A DNA stretch of 64,000 nucleotides from Komagataeibacter sucrofermentans DSM 15973 (GTDB lineage Bacteria > Pseudomonadota > Alphaproteobacteria > Acetobacterales > Acetobacteraceae). The stretch is from the NCBI RefSeq assembly GCF_040581405.1, contig NZ_CP137157.1:142001-206000 (forward strand), written 5' to 3'. A program made the translations under genes and the position numbers. The notes beneath the pieces were generated by a model that was given only the letters and a program-made list of their open reading frames with translations, did not search any database and was not told where the DNA came from. This document shows positions 53,658 through 62,273 of the stretch, piece by piece; positions within the stretch are counted from its first letter, which is position 1, and each line of letters opens with the position of its first letter.

Positions 53658-53743
53658 TGAAAAGTTTCTGATGAGGCTTTTTGCAGAAAGCTTCACAAAG
53701 AATGCCGCCTTTTTGAAAAAAGGCGGCATCCAAAAACTTCTGT
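53658..53743. repeat. Dispersed hairpin repeat, full two-stem form
   Basis: GAAAAGTTTCTGATGAGGCT, stem 1 AGGCTTTTTGCAGAAAGCTT, stem 2 ATGCCGCCTTTTTG / AAAAAAGGCGGCAT and the right arm CCAAAAACTTC. It lies between convergent genes; the icd stop codon (53745-53747) touches the right arm. Confidence 0.85.
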
Positions 53744-53744
53744 T

Positions 53745-54965
53745 TTAGGCTTTTGCCAGCGCCGCGCGCAGCTTTTCATCCAGCACGTCAAGGAAAGGCT
53801 GGGTATCGAGCCATTTGGTGTCCTTGCCCACGAGCAGGGCGAGGTCCTTGGTCATCTGCCCGCCTTCCACCGTCTCGATGCACACGCGCTCGAGCGTATG
53901 GGCGAAGTGGGTGACATCGGGCGTGTCATCGAACTTGCCGCGATAAGCCAGGCCGCGCGTCCAGGCAAAGATCGAGGCGATGGGGTTGGTGCTCGTCGGC
54001 CGCCCCTTCTGGTGTTCACGGAAGTGACGGGTCACGGTGCCGTGGGCGGCTTCCGCCTCCACCACGTCGCCCGTGGGGTTGAGCAGCACCGAGGTCATCA
54101 GGCCAAGGCTGCCGAAGCCCTGGGCCACGATGTCGCTTTCCACGTCGCCATCATAGTTCTTGCACGCCCAGACATAGCCGCCCTTCCACTTGAGCGCGCA
54201 GGCCACCATGTCATCAATCAGGCGGTGCTCGTAGGTCAGGCCCAGCTTTTCAAACTCGGCTTTGAACTCACGCTCGTACACCTCCTGGAACACATCCTTG
54301 AACATGCCGTCATAGGCCTTGAGGATGGTGTTCTTGGTGGACAGGTAGACCGGCAGCCTGCGGTCGCGCCCATAGGCCAGCGAGGCACGGGCGAAGCCCT
54401 CGATCGAGGCGCGGGTGTTGTGCATGCCCAGCGCCACGCCGGGGCCCTTGAAGTCATGCACGTCGAGCACCTGCTCGGGGCCGCCATCGGCGGGGGTGTA
54501 GCGCAGCGTGACCTGGCCGGGGCCGGGAATGCGGGTTTCAGCCGCGCGGTAGATGTCGCCATAGGCATGGCGGCCGATCACGATGGGCTGGGTCCAGTGC
54601 GGCACGAGGCGCGGCACGTTGGAACAGATGATGGGTTCGCGGAAGATGGTGCCATCAAGGATGTTGCGGATGGTGCCGTTGGGCGAGCGCCACATCTTTT
54701 TCAGGCCGAATTCTTCCACCCGTGCCTCATCGGGGGTGATGGTGGCGCATTTCACGCCCACGCCGTAGCGGCGTACGGCCTCGGCGGCTTCCACGGTCAC
54801 ACGGTCATCGGTCTCGTCGCGGTGGGTGATGCCGAGGTCATAATATTTCAGGTCGATATCGAGATAGGGCAGGATCAGCCGCTCGCGGATGAAATGCCAG
54901 ATGATGCGGGTCATCTCGTCGCCATCCATCTCGACAACGGGATTCTTGACCTTGATCTTTGCCAT
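53745..54965 (-). CDS. icd: NADP-dependent isocitrate dehydrogenase
   Basis: 406 residues, the dimeric eukaryote-like type. [20 protein letters not shown], the active-site region [29 protein letters not shown]-type region ([11 protein letters not shown]), [37 protein letters not shown] and [15 protein letters not shown] (NADP binding). It converts isocitrate to 2-oxoglutarate with NADPH in the citric acid cycle. Monocistronic. Confidence 0.97.
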   Translation of the reverse strand: MAKIKVKNPVVEMDGDEMTRIIWHFIRERLILPYLDIDLKYYDLGITHRDETDDRVTVEAAEAVRRYGVGVKCATITPDEARVEEFGLKKMWRSPNGTIRNILDGTIFREPIICSNVPRLVPHWTQPIVIGRHAYGDIYRAAETRIPGPGQVTLRYTPADGGPEQVLDVHDFKGPGVALGMHNTRASIEGFARASLAYGRDRRLPVYLSTKNTILKAYDGMFKDVFQEVYEREFKAEFEKLGLTYEHRLIDDMVACALKWKGGYVWACKNYDGDVESDIVAQGFGSLGLMTSVLLNPTGDVVEAEAAHGTVTRHFREHQKGRPTSTNPIASIFAWTRGLAYRGKFDDTPDVTHFAHTLERVCIETVEGGQMTKDLALLVGKDTKWLDTQPFLDVLDEKLRAALAKA

Positions 54966-55197
54966 GGTACGTCTTTGTGCCTTTGTTGAATCTGGTTTTT
55001 TTGAAGGGTGTTTTTTTGTGGCGCCCGTCTGCGCGGGCCCTCCCGGCGGTCAGCATTATTAGGCGCGTGCCCGGACGATAAAAAGCATTGCCGCGCGCCG
55101 GTTCGTTCACAAACGTGCCAGCCATGATGCGCGTGGCCGTTCGCCGCCATTGCGCGCGGGTCTACCCGCCTGTGCGCACCCATGGCATGAAGGCGGC

Positions 55198-56853
55198 ATG
55201 AACTGGCATTTTCCCCCATGCAGCCTGTTGCGCAGGCCCCGGTCATGGCGGCAGGCCTGGCCCGATGCGCTGTTGGGGCTGATGGCTGGCCTCGCGCTGC
55301 TGCCCGCCTGCACGGCGTTGCAGGGCATTGCGCGCGCGCTCATGCTGTGGGGGGTGGTGGCGCTGGTTTTTAACAGCAGGCGGGTGCTGCTCGCCTGCCT
55401 GCTGCCTGCCGTCGTGCTGCTGCCCGGCGCGCTGTATTACATCCATATCAGCGGGGTGCCCCCGGGTTATCCGTTATGGCTGATCCTGTTCTACTGCTCG
55501 GTGCCTGTGGTGATGGGTTATGTCGCCCCGGTGCTGCCGTGGCTGTGCGCGTGGGCGGTGTTCTGGTCGGGACTGGCCGCGCTTTACGTATCGCGCCCGC
55601 GCGGGGCGGTGGTGCCGTGGCCTGCCCGGTGGCGTCTTGGCGCGGTGGCGGTGCTGGTGGCGCTGACGGTCGTGCCGCTGATCCGGCTGTGGCACAGCCT
55701 GCCGCCCACCCGCGCAGGCACGGAAAACCCGCTGGTGGCCATCCATGCCCGCTTTGACCGCGCCTGGCCGTGGAGCCTGCTCAGCGGCTATGCCGCAGCC
55801 CGGCGCGAGACATGGCGCGTGACCGCCATGGCGCGGCGGATCAGCCATGAGCCGGTTCACTTCCTGGCCCCGCCCGCCATCGATGCGCCGCAGGTGATCG
55901 TGCTGGTCATTGGCGAGAGCGCGCGCCGCGACCACCATCACGGCTTTGGCTACCCCCTGCCCACCACGCCCGAAATGGACCAGCTGCCCGGCCTGCTGCG
56001 CTTTGACAATGTGGTCACGCCCTTTGACTACACAGTGGGCGCGGTGCCGGTCATCCTGTCGGGCTATGACCGGCTGCGGCCGGGGGCCGTGCCGGGGCAT
56101 GACCTTATATCAGTATTCAATGCGGCGGGGTTCGATACGTGGTGGATCAGCAACCATCCCCGTCTTGGCCCGTATGACAGCGTGATCGGGGCCTATTCGG
56201 AGCAGGCGCACCATATCGCCTACACTACCGTGCAGGGCGGCGTGATGAGCCGGCCCGTGCTTGATGAACGGATGCTGCCGGTGTTCAATCAGGCCGTTGC
56301 CGGGGCGAAGGGGCCGGTGCTGATCGTGCTGCACCTGTTTGGCAGCCACGAGAACGCGGCAGACCGCTCCCCGCCGGGCTTCGCCCATCTGGGCAGCGCC
56401 TATGACAACAGCATTGCCTATACCGACCATATCCTCGCCCGCGTGCAGGCCAGCCTGCAGGCGCGCGGGGGGGTGTCGGCCCTGTTCTACGTGCCTGACC
56501 ATGGGGTGCGGGTGAATGAATGCACGGGGGGCATCCCTGCGCATGGTGATGTGCGCGCGGCGTATGAAGTGCCGCTCTATTTCTGGGCCTCGCCTGACTG
56601 GCAGGCCACCCACGCTCCGGCCATGCAGGCTGCGCGCGCCAACGTGCACGGGCCCTTTACGCTGGCCAGCATGCCCGCCAGCGTGCTCGAGGCGGCGGGG
56701 CTGGCCTATGTGGGGCTGGATCGGAGCCTGTCGGTGCTGTCAGCAGGTCCCGCCCGCCCGCGCAGGATCGTGCATGGCGATGGGGCCGCCAACCAGAACG
56801 TGGATTATGACCACAGCCATGACGACCAGGCCTGCCACATCACACGCGATTAA
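55198..56853 (+). CDS. Phosphoethanolamine transferase, EptA-like
   Basis: 551 residues from the ATG at 55198. About four to five helices in the first 170 residues carry a sulfatase-fold periplasmic domain: VIVLVIGESARRDHHHGFGY with the metal glutamate, a Thr in TPFDYTVGAVPVILSGYDR that would accept the phosphoethanolamine, ISNHPRLGPYD, VLHLFGSHENAADR and FYVPDHGVRV. It would modify lipid A or a periplasmic glycan at the inner membrane. A longer frame upstream (55150) lacks membrane segments. Confidence 0.85.
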   Translation: MNWHFPPCSLLRRPRSWRQAWPDALLGLMAGLALLPACTALQGIARALMLWGVVALVFNSRRVLLACLLPAVVLLPGALYYIHISGVPPGYPLWLILFYCSVPVVMGYVAPVLPWLCAWAVFWSGLAALYVSRPRGAVVPWPARWRLGAVAVLVALTVVPLIRLWHSLPPTRAGTENPLVAIHARFDRAWPWSLLSGYAAARRETWRVTAMARRISHEPVHFLAPPAIDAPQVIVLVIGESARRDHHHGFGYPLPTTPEMDQLPGLLRFDNVVTPFDYTVGAVPVILSGYDRLRPGAVPGHDLISVFNAAGFDTWWISNHPRLGPYDSVIGAYSEQAHHIAYTTVQGGVMSRPVLDERMLPVFNQAVAGAKGPVLIVLHLFGSHENAADRSPPGFAHLGSAYDNSIAYTDHILARVQASLQARGGVSALFYVPDHGVRVNECTGGIPAHGDVRAAYEVPLYFWASPDWQATHAPAMQAARANVHGPFTLASMPASVLEAAGLAYVGLDRSLSVLSAGPARPRRIVHGDGAANQNVDYDHSHDDQACHITRD

Positions 56854-56869
56854 CCAGTGATGACTGAAG

Positions 56870-56949
56870 ACGTTTTTGGTGAAGCTTTTTTCAAAAAGCT
56901 TCAAAGGAACGCCGCCTTTTTGGAAAAAGGCGGCACCCAAAAACTTTTA
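56870..56949. repeat. Dispersed hairpin repeat, full two-stem form, near consensus
   Basis: Left arm CGTTTTTGG; stem 1 TGAAGCTTTTTTCAAAAAGC with TTCA; stem 2 GCCGCCTTTTTGGAAAAAGG with CGGC; right arm CACCCAAAAACTTTTA. It lies between convergent genes. Confidence 0.9.
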
Positions 56950-56963
56950 CTTTTTATAGGATA

Positions 56964-57359
56964 TTACTTCCCGTCGGGGTGGTCCTTGCGCCAGGCGTCA
57001 TAGCGGCGCTTGTCCAGGCAGTAGGCCAGGTCACGATAGAGCTGGATGTGGCGGATGTGGGTCACTTCCTCCTGGCAGGCGATCTTGTCGCTGTCCTTGT
57101 ATTCCTCCCACGCGGGTTGCAGCACCAGGGCGCGTTCCTTTTCCGCCGTGACGCAGGCATTGGTCACCTCATCGCCAAATTCGGTGGTGCAGACATCCAC
57201 CACCGGATAGTTGGGGAATGTCAGTGCCGGGGCGGCAAGCTGCACCTCGGGGCGGATGTAGAGCGAGTTCAGTTCCGCCTCGGGCACGTCGGCGCGGGCG
57301 GCGGGTGCGCAGGTCACGGCCAGCGCGCCCAGCAGGGCACAGGTGATGATCTTGTTCAT
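56964..57359 (-). CDS. Small exported protein of unknown function
   Basis: 131 residues. The signal peptide (MNKIITCALLGALAVTCAPA, cut near ARA-D) is followed by a mature part with four cysteines: VDVCTTEF, TNACVTAEK, IACQEEVTH and LAYCLDK, fit for two disulfides. The middle is acidic and helical. Not a family I know. The site for the ATG is weak. Confidence 0.65.
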   Translation of the reverse strand: MNKIITCALLGALAVTCAPAARADVPEAELNSLYIRPEVQLAAPALTFPNYPVVDVCTTEFGDEVTNACVTAEKERALVLQPAWEEYKDSDKIACQEEVTHIRHIQLYRDLAYCLDKRRYDAWRKDHPDGK

Positions 57360-57459
57360 GTCTGTATGCCTTCATTCGAAAAAGCGCGGCACGGGGCTGC
57401 GCGCCTTATGTGGCCATAATGCCAGTTCCTGCCAAGGGGAATGGGGCGCGTGCGTGTTC

Positions 57460-58068
57460 CTATCGCGGCGCGGCCATCAGATCCCGCCAGGCGGGCCAGT
57501 CCCGCACGAGCCGGGCCAGCACGGCATGGCCCGCCCCACCGGGATGCAGCCCATCGCCCCGGCTGATGCCGCCACACCATGCGGCGCTGCTCAGCAGTGG
57601 CGCCCATACCGACAGGAAGGGCACGCCAGCCCGGGCGCATAATGCCGCCATGGCCTGCTCCAGCACGCGGGTGCGCCCATCGGGGCCGGGCCGACCTACG
57701 GGCGGGGGGCCGATCATCAGGGTGGGCCACGTGGCGCGGGCGCCCTGCAAAATGCGCTCGGTGGCGTGCAGGCTGTCCTGTAGCGCAAGCCGGGGATGGC
57801 CTGTGGCATCGGTTCTGGCGTCATTGGCCCCGAAGGACAGGATAATGCCGCCATCATCGCGCCCGTGCAGGCGGGCCTGTGCTTCCGCCTGCCAGCGCAG
57901 CGCGATGTCATGGCTGGTCTGGCCCCTTACGCCAAGGTTGTAGAGGGTGAGATCATGCCCGGCCTGCCGCTCGATTGCGCAAAGCCGGCCGGCCCAGCCC
58001 TGGCAGGTTTCATCGCCCGTTCCCGTAACGTAGCTGTCACCGATAAAGCAGAGTCGCATAGCGGGCAT
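57460..58068 (-). CDS. SGNH/GDSL-type hydrolase
   Basis: 202 residues from the ATG at 58068 (58059 is also possible). All four blocks are visible: block I CFIGDSYVTGTG with the nucleophilic serine, block II glycine in NLGVRGQTSHDI, block III FGANDAR and block V DGLHPGGAGH with the catalytic Asp-x-x-His. There is no signal peptide. Such enzymes cleave esters or thioesters; the substrate is unknown. It diverges from the nuclease-like gene. Confidence 0.85.
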   Translation of the reverse strand: MPAMRLCFIGDSYVTGTGDETCQGWAGRLCAIERQAGHDLTLYNLGVRGQTSHDIALRWQAEAQARLHGRDDGGIILSFGANDARTDATGHPRLALQDSLHATERILQGARATWPTLMIGPPPVGRPGPDGRTRVLEQAMAALCARAGVPFLSVWAPLLSSAAWCGGISRGDGLHPGGAGHAVLARLVRDWPAWRDLMAAPR

Positions 58069-58174
58069 GATAGGCCCCATCCCTGTGCGAAGGCACTGGC
58101 ATTTCTATACTTTCTTATTTTGTTCTCATGTTTTAGACTGGTTGCGCCACGAATGCAGGGGAGCAGGAACACAC

Positions 58175-59257
58175 ATGCGGGCAGGCATCACGCCATGGTT
58201 GGGATTGTGCCTTCTACTGGCCCCCGCACCTGCACTGACAGCCCCGACGCCTTATCAGGTGACCCCTGCGGCCATAGGGTGCACGCAGGCTGCAAGCCTG
58301 CGCCGTGTGGCGGAACTGCCGCCTTCCATGCCTGCCGCCGCCCATGCGCAGGCACTGGCCCAACTGCATTGCCAGCGCGTTGACGGGGCGGGAACGTGGC
58401 AATTACTGGGCACGCGTGATGATGAGGCCGTGGCGCGGTTGCGCCCCCTGCCTGCGCGGCGGGGTGAAGGGCCGCTGTATTTTGCAGCCAGTGCCGTGAG
58501 TGTGGCGGGCGCAGCCCCCGCAGCCCTGCTATCGGGGGTGTGGCGGCTTGTGCTGGCGGGTGGCGTGGCGATGGTGCTGTGGCCGGTGCTGCGCTACGGC
58601 GGGCGGTGGTGGCGGCGCAGGCAGGCGTGGCGGCTGTGCGGGCAACTGGTGCACCGCCATGGCGAGGCGCTGCGCATCCGCCGCCGGCAACTGGTGCAGT
58701 TCAATAGTTATGGGGTGGAGCGCACCACGAAGTGGGAGCGCGAGCAGGCGGAATTCATCAAGACGGTCATCCAGCCCGCCCTGCGCGGCAAAAGGCTGGC
58801 GGCAACGTGGCCAGCCCTTGCCCGGCGCGTGCTGGCGCTGATCGATCAGGTGGCGCGTCAGGTCCCTTCTGGCGGCCAGGCGGCGGATGGCTTTTCACCA
58901 GACATGGACCCCATCGCCTATGAGCGTTATTGCGCCGCGCGGCTGCGGGCCTGTGGCTGGGATGCCCACGCCACCCCGCCGGGTGGTGACCAGGGAGCGG
59001 ATGTCATTGCCGTGCATGGCCATGTCAGGCTGGTCGTGCAGTGCAAGCTGTACCGCAACGCCGTGGGCAATGAGGCCGTGCAGCAGATTGCAGCCGCCCG
59101 CCTGCATTACCATGCCGATGTGGCGGCTGTGGTCTCGAATGCGGATTACACGATTCCGGCCCGGCAGCTTGCGCGGTCCAACAACGTGTTCCTGCTGCAT
59201 CACGATGAACTGCCCGCCTTTGCCGCCCGGCTGGCGCGGGCGCGCAAGAAGGCATGA
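58175..59257 (+). CDS. Membrane-anchored restriction-endonuclease-like (Mrr_cat) protein
   Basis: 360 residues from the ATG at 58175 with AGGAACACAC upstream. A hydrophobic N terminus (TPWLGLCLLLAPAPALTA) and a second helix (SGVWRLVLAGGVAMVLWPVL, about 128-147) frame a 90-residue periplasmic loop, so the C-terminal part should lie in the cytoplasm. Residues about 240-350 form an Mrr-type PD-(D/E)xK domain: YERYCAARLRACGWDA, GGDQGADVIA and VVQCKLYRNAVGNEAVQQI with D, Q and K in place. The basic segment RRRRQAW fits the inside-positive rule. The target is unknown. Confidence 0.8.
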   Translation: MRAGITPWLGLCLLLAPAPALTAPTPYQVTPAAIGCTQAASLRRVAELPPSMPAAAHAQALAQLHCQRVDGAGTWQLLGTRDDEAVARLRPLPARRGEGPLYFAASAVSVAGAAPAALLSGVWRLVLAGGVAMVLWPVLRYGGRWWRRRQAWRLCGQLVHRHGEALRIRRRQLVQFNSYGVERTTKWEREQAEFIKTVIQPALRGKRLAATWPALARRVLALIDQVARQVPSGGQAADGFSPDMDPIAYERYCAARLRACGWDAHATPPGGDQGADVIAVHGHVRLVVQCKLYRNAVGNEAVQQIAAARLHYHADVAAVVSNADYTIPARQLARSNNVFLLHHDELPAFAARLARARKKA

Positions 59258-59329
59258 CAGACATATTGTGTCATAACATGACACGAACCTGCCTGCCGTC
59301 TCGCGCGCATTGGCCTGCGGGGGTGGCGG

Positions 59330-59431
59330 TCAGTCCTTCGTGGGCTGGGAAACTGTGGAAGAGGGCCGATTGCGCGTGCTCAGCCGGACCGTAATCAGCA
59401 GATGGGCGATCATACGTGCAGAGTTGCTCAT
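59330..59431 (-). CDS. Very small ORF with a strong ribosome site
   Basis: 33 residues, MSNSARMIAHLLITVRLSTR and on. TAGGAGGT lies 7 nt before the ATG, a near-perfect site rare in this window. The peptide has one short hydrophobic stretch and is basic. No relative known. It may also be a leader peptide. Confidence 0.3.
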   Translation of the reverse strand: MSNSARMIAHLLITVRLSTRNRPSSTVSQPTKD

Positions 59432-59595
59432 GGATCATACCTCCTATCCTCTTCATACATGAATCGTTTCGCAAAAGCGAAGGTTTCCTGAAAAATGATC
59501 TCACTTCGTGCCGCTGTTGCGCCTTGCGGCCGTCATCCCCATCTTCAGACAGGAACGAAACAGGACAGGATCAGGGCTTGAGACGACATCGTGTG

Positions 59596-59781
59596 ATGCT
59601 CGACGGGCGTGAACTCTATGCAGGCGCGCAATGGACGCACGTGCAGCGCTTTGCCGCCGCCCTGCAGGCCAGGGGGCAGAATGCCGTGGCGATTCGCGAT
59701 GAGGCGCCCCGCCCGCCCCGTGCGCCACGCGCCCGCCTGCGTGGCCTGCCCCCACGCCCCACGCCGCCCGCGGGGGAGTGA
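59596..59781 (+). CDS. Small ORF before emrE
   Basis: 61 residues, MLDGRELYAGAQWTHVQRFA, ending in a Pro/Arg-rich tail. It stops 3 nt before the emrE ATG. The first half has an ordinary coding look; the tail is biased. The frame is open further upstream but without a ribosome site. Confidence 0.3.
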   Translation: MLDGRELYAGAQWTHVQRFAAALQARGQNAVAIRDEAPRPPRAPRARLRGLPPRPTPPAGE

Positions 59782-59784
59782 GGG

Positions 59785-60117
59785 ATGGCCTATTGTTATC
59801 TGGTCATCGCCATCGTGGCGGAGGTGACGGCCACGTTCTGCCTGACCCTGTCCGCGGGCTTTACGCGGGTGGGGCCATCATGCGTGACGGTGGTGGGGTA
59901 TGGGGTGGCCTTCTATGCGCTGTCGCTGGCGTTGCGGGTTATTCCCACCGGGGTGGCCTATGCCATCTGGTCGGGCATTGGCACGGTACTCATTACGCTG
60001 GTCTGCCGCGTGGTGCTGGGGCAGAAACTTGATCTGGCCGCCATTGCGGGCATGGCCCTGATTATATGCGGCGTGCTGGTCATGAACCTGCTTTCGGGGG
60101 CAGGACAGCACGGATAA
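59785..60117 (+). CDS. emrE: Small multidrug resistance efflux protein, EmrE type
   Basis: 110 residues with four helices. The charged residue for proton and drug exchange is E13 in YLVIAIVAEVTATF. PTGVAYAIWSGIGTVLI is the typical EmrE loop and the fourth helix is GMALIICGVLVMNLL. It exports quaternary cations in exchange for protons as a dimer. The stop is followed by a diverged hairpin (60116-60170). Confidence 0.9.
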   Translation: MAYCYLVIAIVAEVTATFCLTLSAGFTRVGPSCVTVVGYGVAFYALSLALRVIPTGVAYAIWSGIGTVLITLVCRVVLGQKLDLAAIAGMALIICGVLVMNLLSGAGQHG

Positions 60118-60183
60118 AAGTTTTCGATAAATACGGCTTATTAAAAAAGGCCGACTCCGCAAGGAGCCGACCCAATCTCACGC

Positions 60184-60651
60184 TCAGCGGTGATGGTCAC
60201 CGCCGCCGCCCGGACCACCGGGGCCATGGCCGCCCCCTCCGGGTCCGTGCCCGCCACCACCAAAAATGCCACCGCCATGATCGCCGCGCGGTCCTCCCCC
60301 GCCCATGGGAGGCCCACCGCCGCCGCCGCCGGGGCCATGACCGCCCCCTCCAGGCCCGCGTCCGCCACCACCAAAAATGCCGCCGCCATGATCGCCGCGC
60401 GGGCCTCCCCGGCCCATGGGCGGCCCGCCACCACCCCGGCGCGGGCCGCCAAAGCCGCCGCCACGGGGGCCGCCGCGGCCTACATATTCCGGTGCGCCGC
60501 CATAATAGTCGCCGTAGCCATTGTAATAGCCACTACCACCATAACCGTAATCACCATATCCGCCGTAATAGCCGCTACGCGGGCCATCCACGCAGGCGCT
60601 CAGGCCACTGGCCATGGCCAGCACGCACAGGGATCGTGTCAGTTTTTTCAT
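60184..60651 (-). CDS. Glycine-rich lipoprotein with internal tandem repeat
   Basis: 155 residues. The signal peptide MKKLTRSLCVLAMASGLSAC ends in a lipobox. The mature protein is mostly Gly, with Tyr in the first part (GYYGGYGDYGYGG) and a duplicated block in the second (PPMGRGGPRGDHGGGIFGGG and PPMGGGGPRGDHGGGIFGGG, about 43 residues apart). The DNA repeats accordingly, so copy number may vary between strains. It is probably surface-exposed; function unknown. Confidence 0.7.
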   Translation of the reverse strand: MKKLTRSLCVLAMASGLSACVDGPRSGYYGGYGDYGYGGSGYYNGYGDYYGGAPEYVGRGGPRGGGFGGPRRGGGGPPMGRGGPRGDHGGGIFGGGGRGPGGGGHGPGGGGGGPPMGGGGPRGDHGGGIFGGGGHGPGGGGHGPGGPGGGGDHHR

Positions 60652-60928
60652 GGGGCAGATCGTCCTTAAATGTCATTGCGGGGGCCGGGCCTGGGCCTGC
60701 GGGGCGCATATGAGTGCAGTAAGGCGACTGTTCCGGTCTTTTCACGCGCATGCAAGGGCGTGTGGAAACCGTGATCCTGTTTTTTCACCAAAGATAAAGT
60801 CTTTGGTGACACGTTTTTCAGGAAGCTTCGAAAAACGCGCTTTCCTTCATCCCTTTCCCGCCATGGGAAAAAAGGGATTGGCCGGGGGAAAGAACGGGGC
60901 CCTCTCCATCCCGGCCAGCCTGCGTGGC
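60652..60928. other. Spacer with a hairpin
   Basis: 277 nt. CACCAAAGA and TCTTTGGTG (60788-60810) form a stem; nearby GTTTTTCAGGAAGCTTCGAA looks like a diverged fragment of the dispersed repeat. No gene seen. Confidence 0.4.
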
Positions 60929-61105
60929 TTATTTCAGGCCATCGGCCTTGGCGAGTTCCTTGACGCGACGCAGCAGGGAGGTCGCGTAGTCTTCCGCTTC
61001 CATCTTGGAGCTGAACCCGGCAATGGCGCCGGTCAGACCACCGATGTTGATTTCAAGCGAGAATTTGCCCTGTGCGTCGGGTCCGGTCGCTACGGCTTTG
61101 CTCAT
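60929..61105 (-). CDS. Small conserved-looking protein, 58 residues
   Basis: Starts MSKAVATGPDAQGKFSLEIN with CAGGA before the ATG. It looks like a strand pair (KFSLEINIGGLTGAIAGF) followed by an amphipathic helix (EAEDYATSLLRRVKELAKAD). A short soluble domain of unknown function. The ORF is open upstream, but without the same coding character. Confidence 0.55.
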   Translation of the reverse strand: MSKAVATGPDAQGKFSLEINIGGLTGAIAGFSSKMEAEDYATSLLRRVKELAKADGLK

Positions 61106-61361
61106 GATGGCATCCTGTTCGTCATGTTGTGGATCAGGGACACACGCGGTGTCCGTTCCACCATAATTGGGGTGGCGCAGGGCCATCATCCAGACCCGCC
61201 CCTGCATGGCAGGATGCCACGGCGCAATCTTGACATGGCAGCACGCGATACAGGGGGCCTGTCGCCAGTTTTGCACAGGCAGGGGTAAGCTTGTTACAAG
61301 GGCCGCCTTTCATGGCGCGGCATGACTGCCGTGAGCGCCCAGCCAGGAGACTGCCCCGCAT

Positions 61362-61847
61362 ATGATGAAGCGCCTGCCCGGTTTCTTTCAGATGGCCCGC
61401 CTGTTCGACCTGTTCGAGGAGGGGGTGATGCTCATCCTGACCCTGCTGATCGTGGTGATCGCGGGCACGTCGCTTGTGCATGTGGTGGTGGCGGTGGGGC
61501 GCATGGTGCTGACATCGGGGCTGAACCCAACCAGCCCGGAGGTGTTGCAGGGCATTTTCGGCATGTTCTTTACCGTGCTGATTGCCCTTGAGTTCAAGCA
61601 TTCCATTCTGGTGCTGCCCGATGCGCAGCCCCACAGCATGATCCGCATGCGCTCGGTGCTGCTGATCGGCATGCTGGCCACGGTGCGCAAGTTCATCGTG
61701 ATCGACCTCAAGGAAGTCGATGTCATGGAACTGTTGGCCCTCTCGGCCGCCGTGCTGTCGCTCGGTATTGTCTACTGGCTGGTGCGCGCGCCTACGCCCG
61801 GTGCCGCAGCACCTTCCGGCGAGACGCCCGCCATGCCGGAAGGATGA
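61362..61847 (+). CDS. Phosphate-starvation-inducible PsiE family protein
   Basis: 161 residues with four hydrophobic helices: EGVMLILTLLIVVIAGTSLV, IFGMFFTVLIALEFKHSILV, VLLIGMLATVRKFIVID and LALSAAVLSLGIVYWLV. The segment LEFKHSI and the central ATVRKFIVIDL are typical of PsiE. The role is unknown beyond its phosphate control in enterobacteria. phoU-phoB are in the same window but 43 kb away. Confidence 0.85.
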   Translation: MMKRLPGFFQMARLFDLFEEGVMLILTLLIVVIAGTSLVHVVVAVGRMVLTSGLNPTSPEVLQGIFGMFFTVLIALEFKHSILVLPDAQPHSMIRMRSVLLIGMLATVRKFIVIDLKEVDVMELLALSAAVLSLGIVYWLVRAPTPGAAAPSGETPAMPEG

Positions 61848-61850
61848 AAG

Positions 61851-61910
61851 CATAAAAGCTTCCGCATGCCGCCTTTTTCAAAAAAGGCTCCGTACCAGAA
61901 ACTTTTATTC
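61851..61910. repeat. Dispersed hairpin repeat, intermediate form
   Basis: ATAAAAGCTTCCGCATGCCG, CCTTTTTCAAAAAAGG and CCAGAAACTTTTATTC. The GCCTTTTT/AAAAAAGGC stem and outer arms are kept. It lies between convergent genes. Confidence 0.8.
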
Positions 61911-61918
61911 TTTCGGGG

Positions 61919-62080
61919 TCATTTCGTGCGGGCAAGCTCGTCTTCAAGCTTTTTCAGGCGCGTGGCGAGCGCATGGGCGTGCTCGGGGCGGTCTTTGAGC
62001 GCAATGGCGTGGTCGCGGCGCACCTGTTCGAGTTCACGCTCAAGATCGGTGGTGGACGGCATGTGATGGTCTGCGGACAT
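61919..62080 (-). CDS. Small coiled-coil protein, 53 residues
   Basis: Starts MSADHHMPSTTDLERELEQV; GGAG lies 8 nt before the ATG. Most of the chain is one charged helix (LERELEQVRRDHAIALKDRP and on to LKKLEDELARTK) with heptad-like leucines, so it probably forms a coiled coil. It converges on the PsiE gene over a hairpin repeat. Family unknown. Confidence 0.6.
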   Translation of the reverse strand: MSADHHMPSTTDLERELEQVRRDHAIALKDRPEHAHALATRLKKLEDELARTK

Positions 62081-62273
62081 GAACTGGCTCCATGAAAATG
62101 TGGTTTCCGTTCATGTCGGAACGTGTCGGGGCTGGCGCAACCTGTTTTTTGCGCGGATGTGCTATGTCGTGGCGGATCAGTGGCTTGCAGCGTGCAGGGG
62201 CGCTGGCATGATGGGCATGGCGATGTTCAACGCGCCCGCACGCGGGGGCATGAGGGATAGGGAGTAAGGGCTG

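Noticed and set aside
52291-53733. A 480-codon minus-strand frame opposite the symporter gene
   Set aside because: The product is a run of His, Gln and Arg with no fold, while the plus strand encodes a clear membrane transporter.
60116-60170. ATAAAAGTTTTCGATAAATA region after emrE
   Set aside because: The start matches the repeat's left arm, but the stem sequence differs; could be an unrelated terminator.
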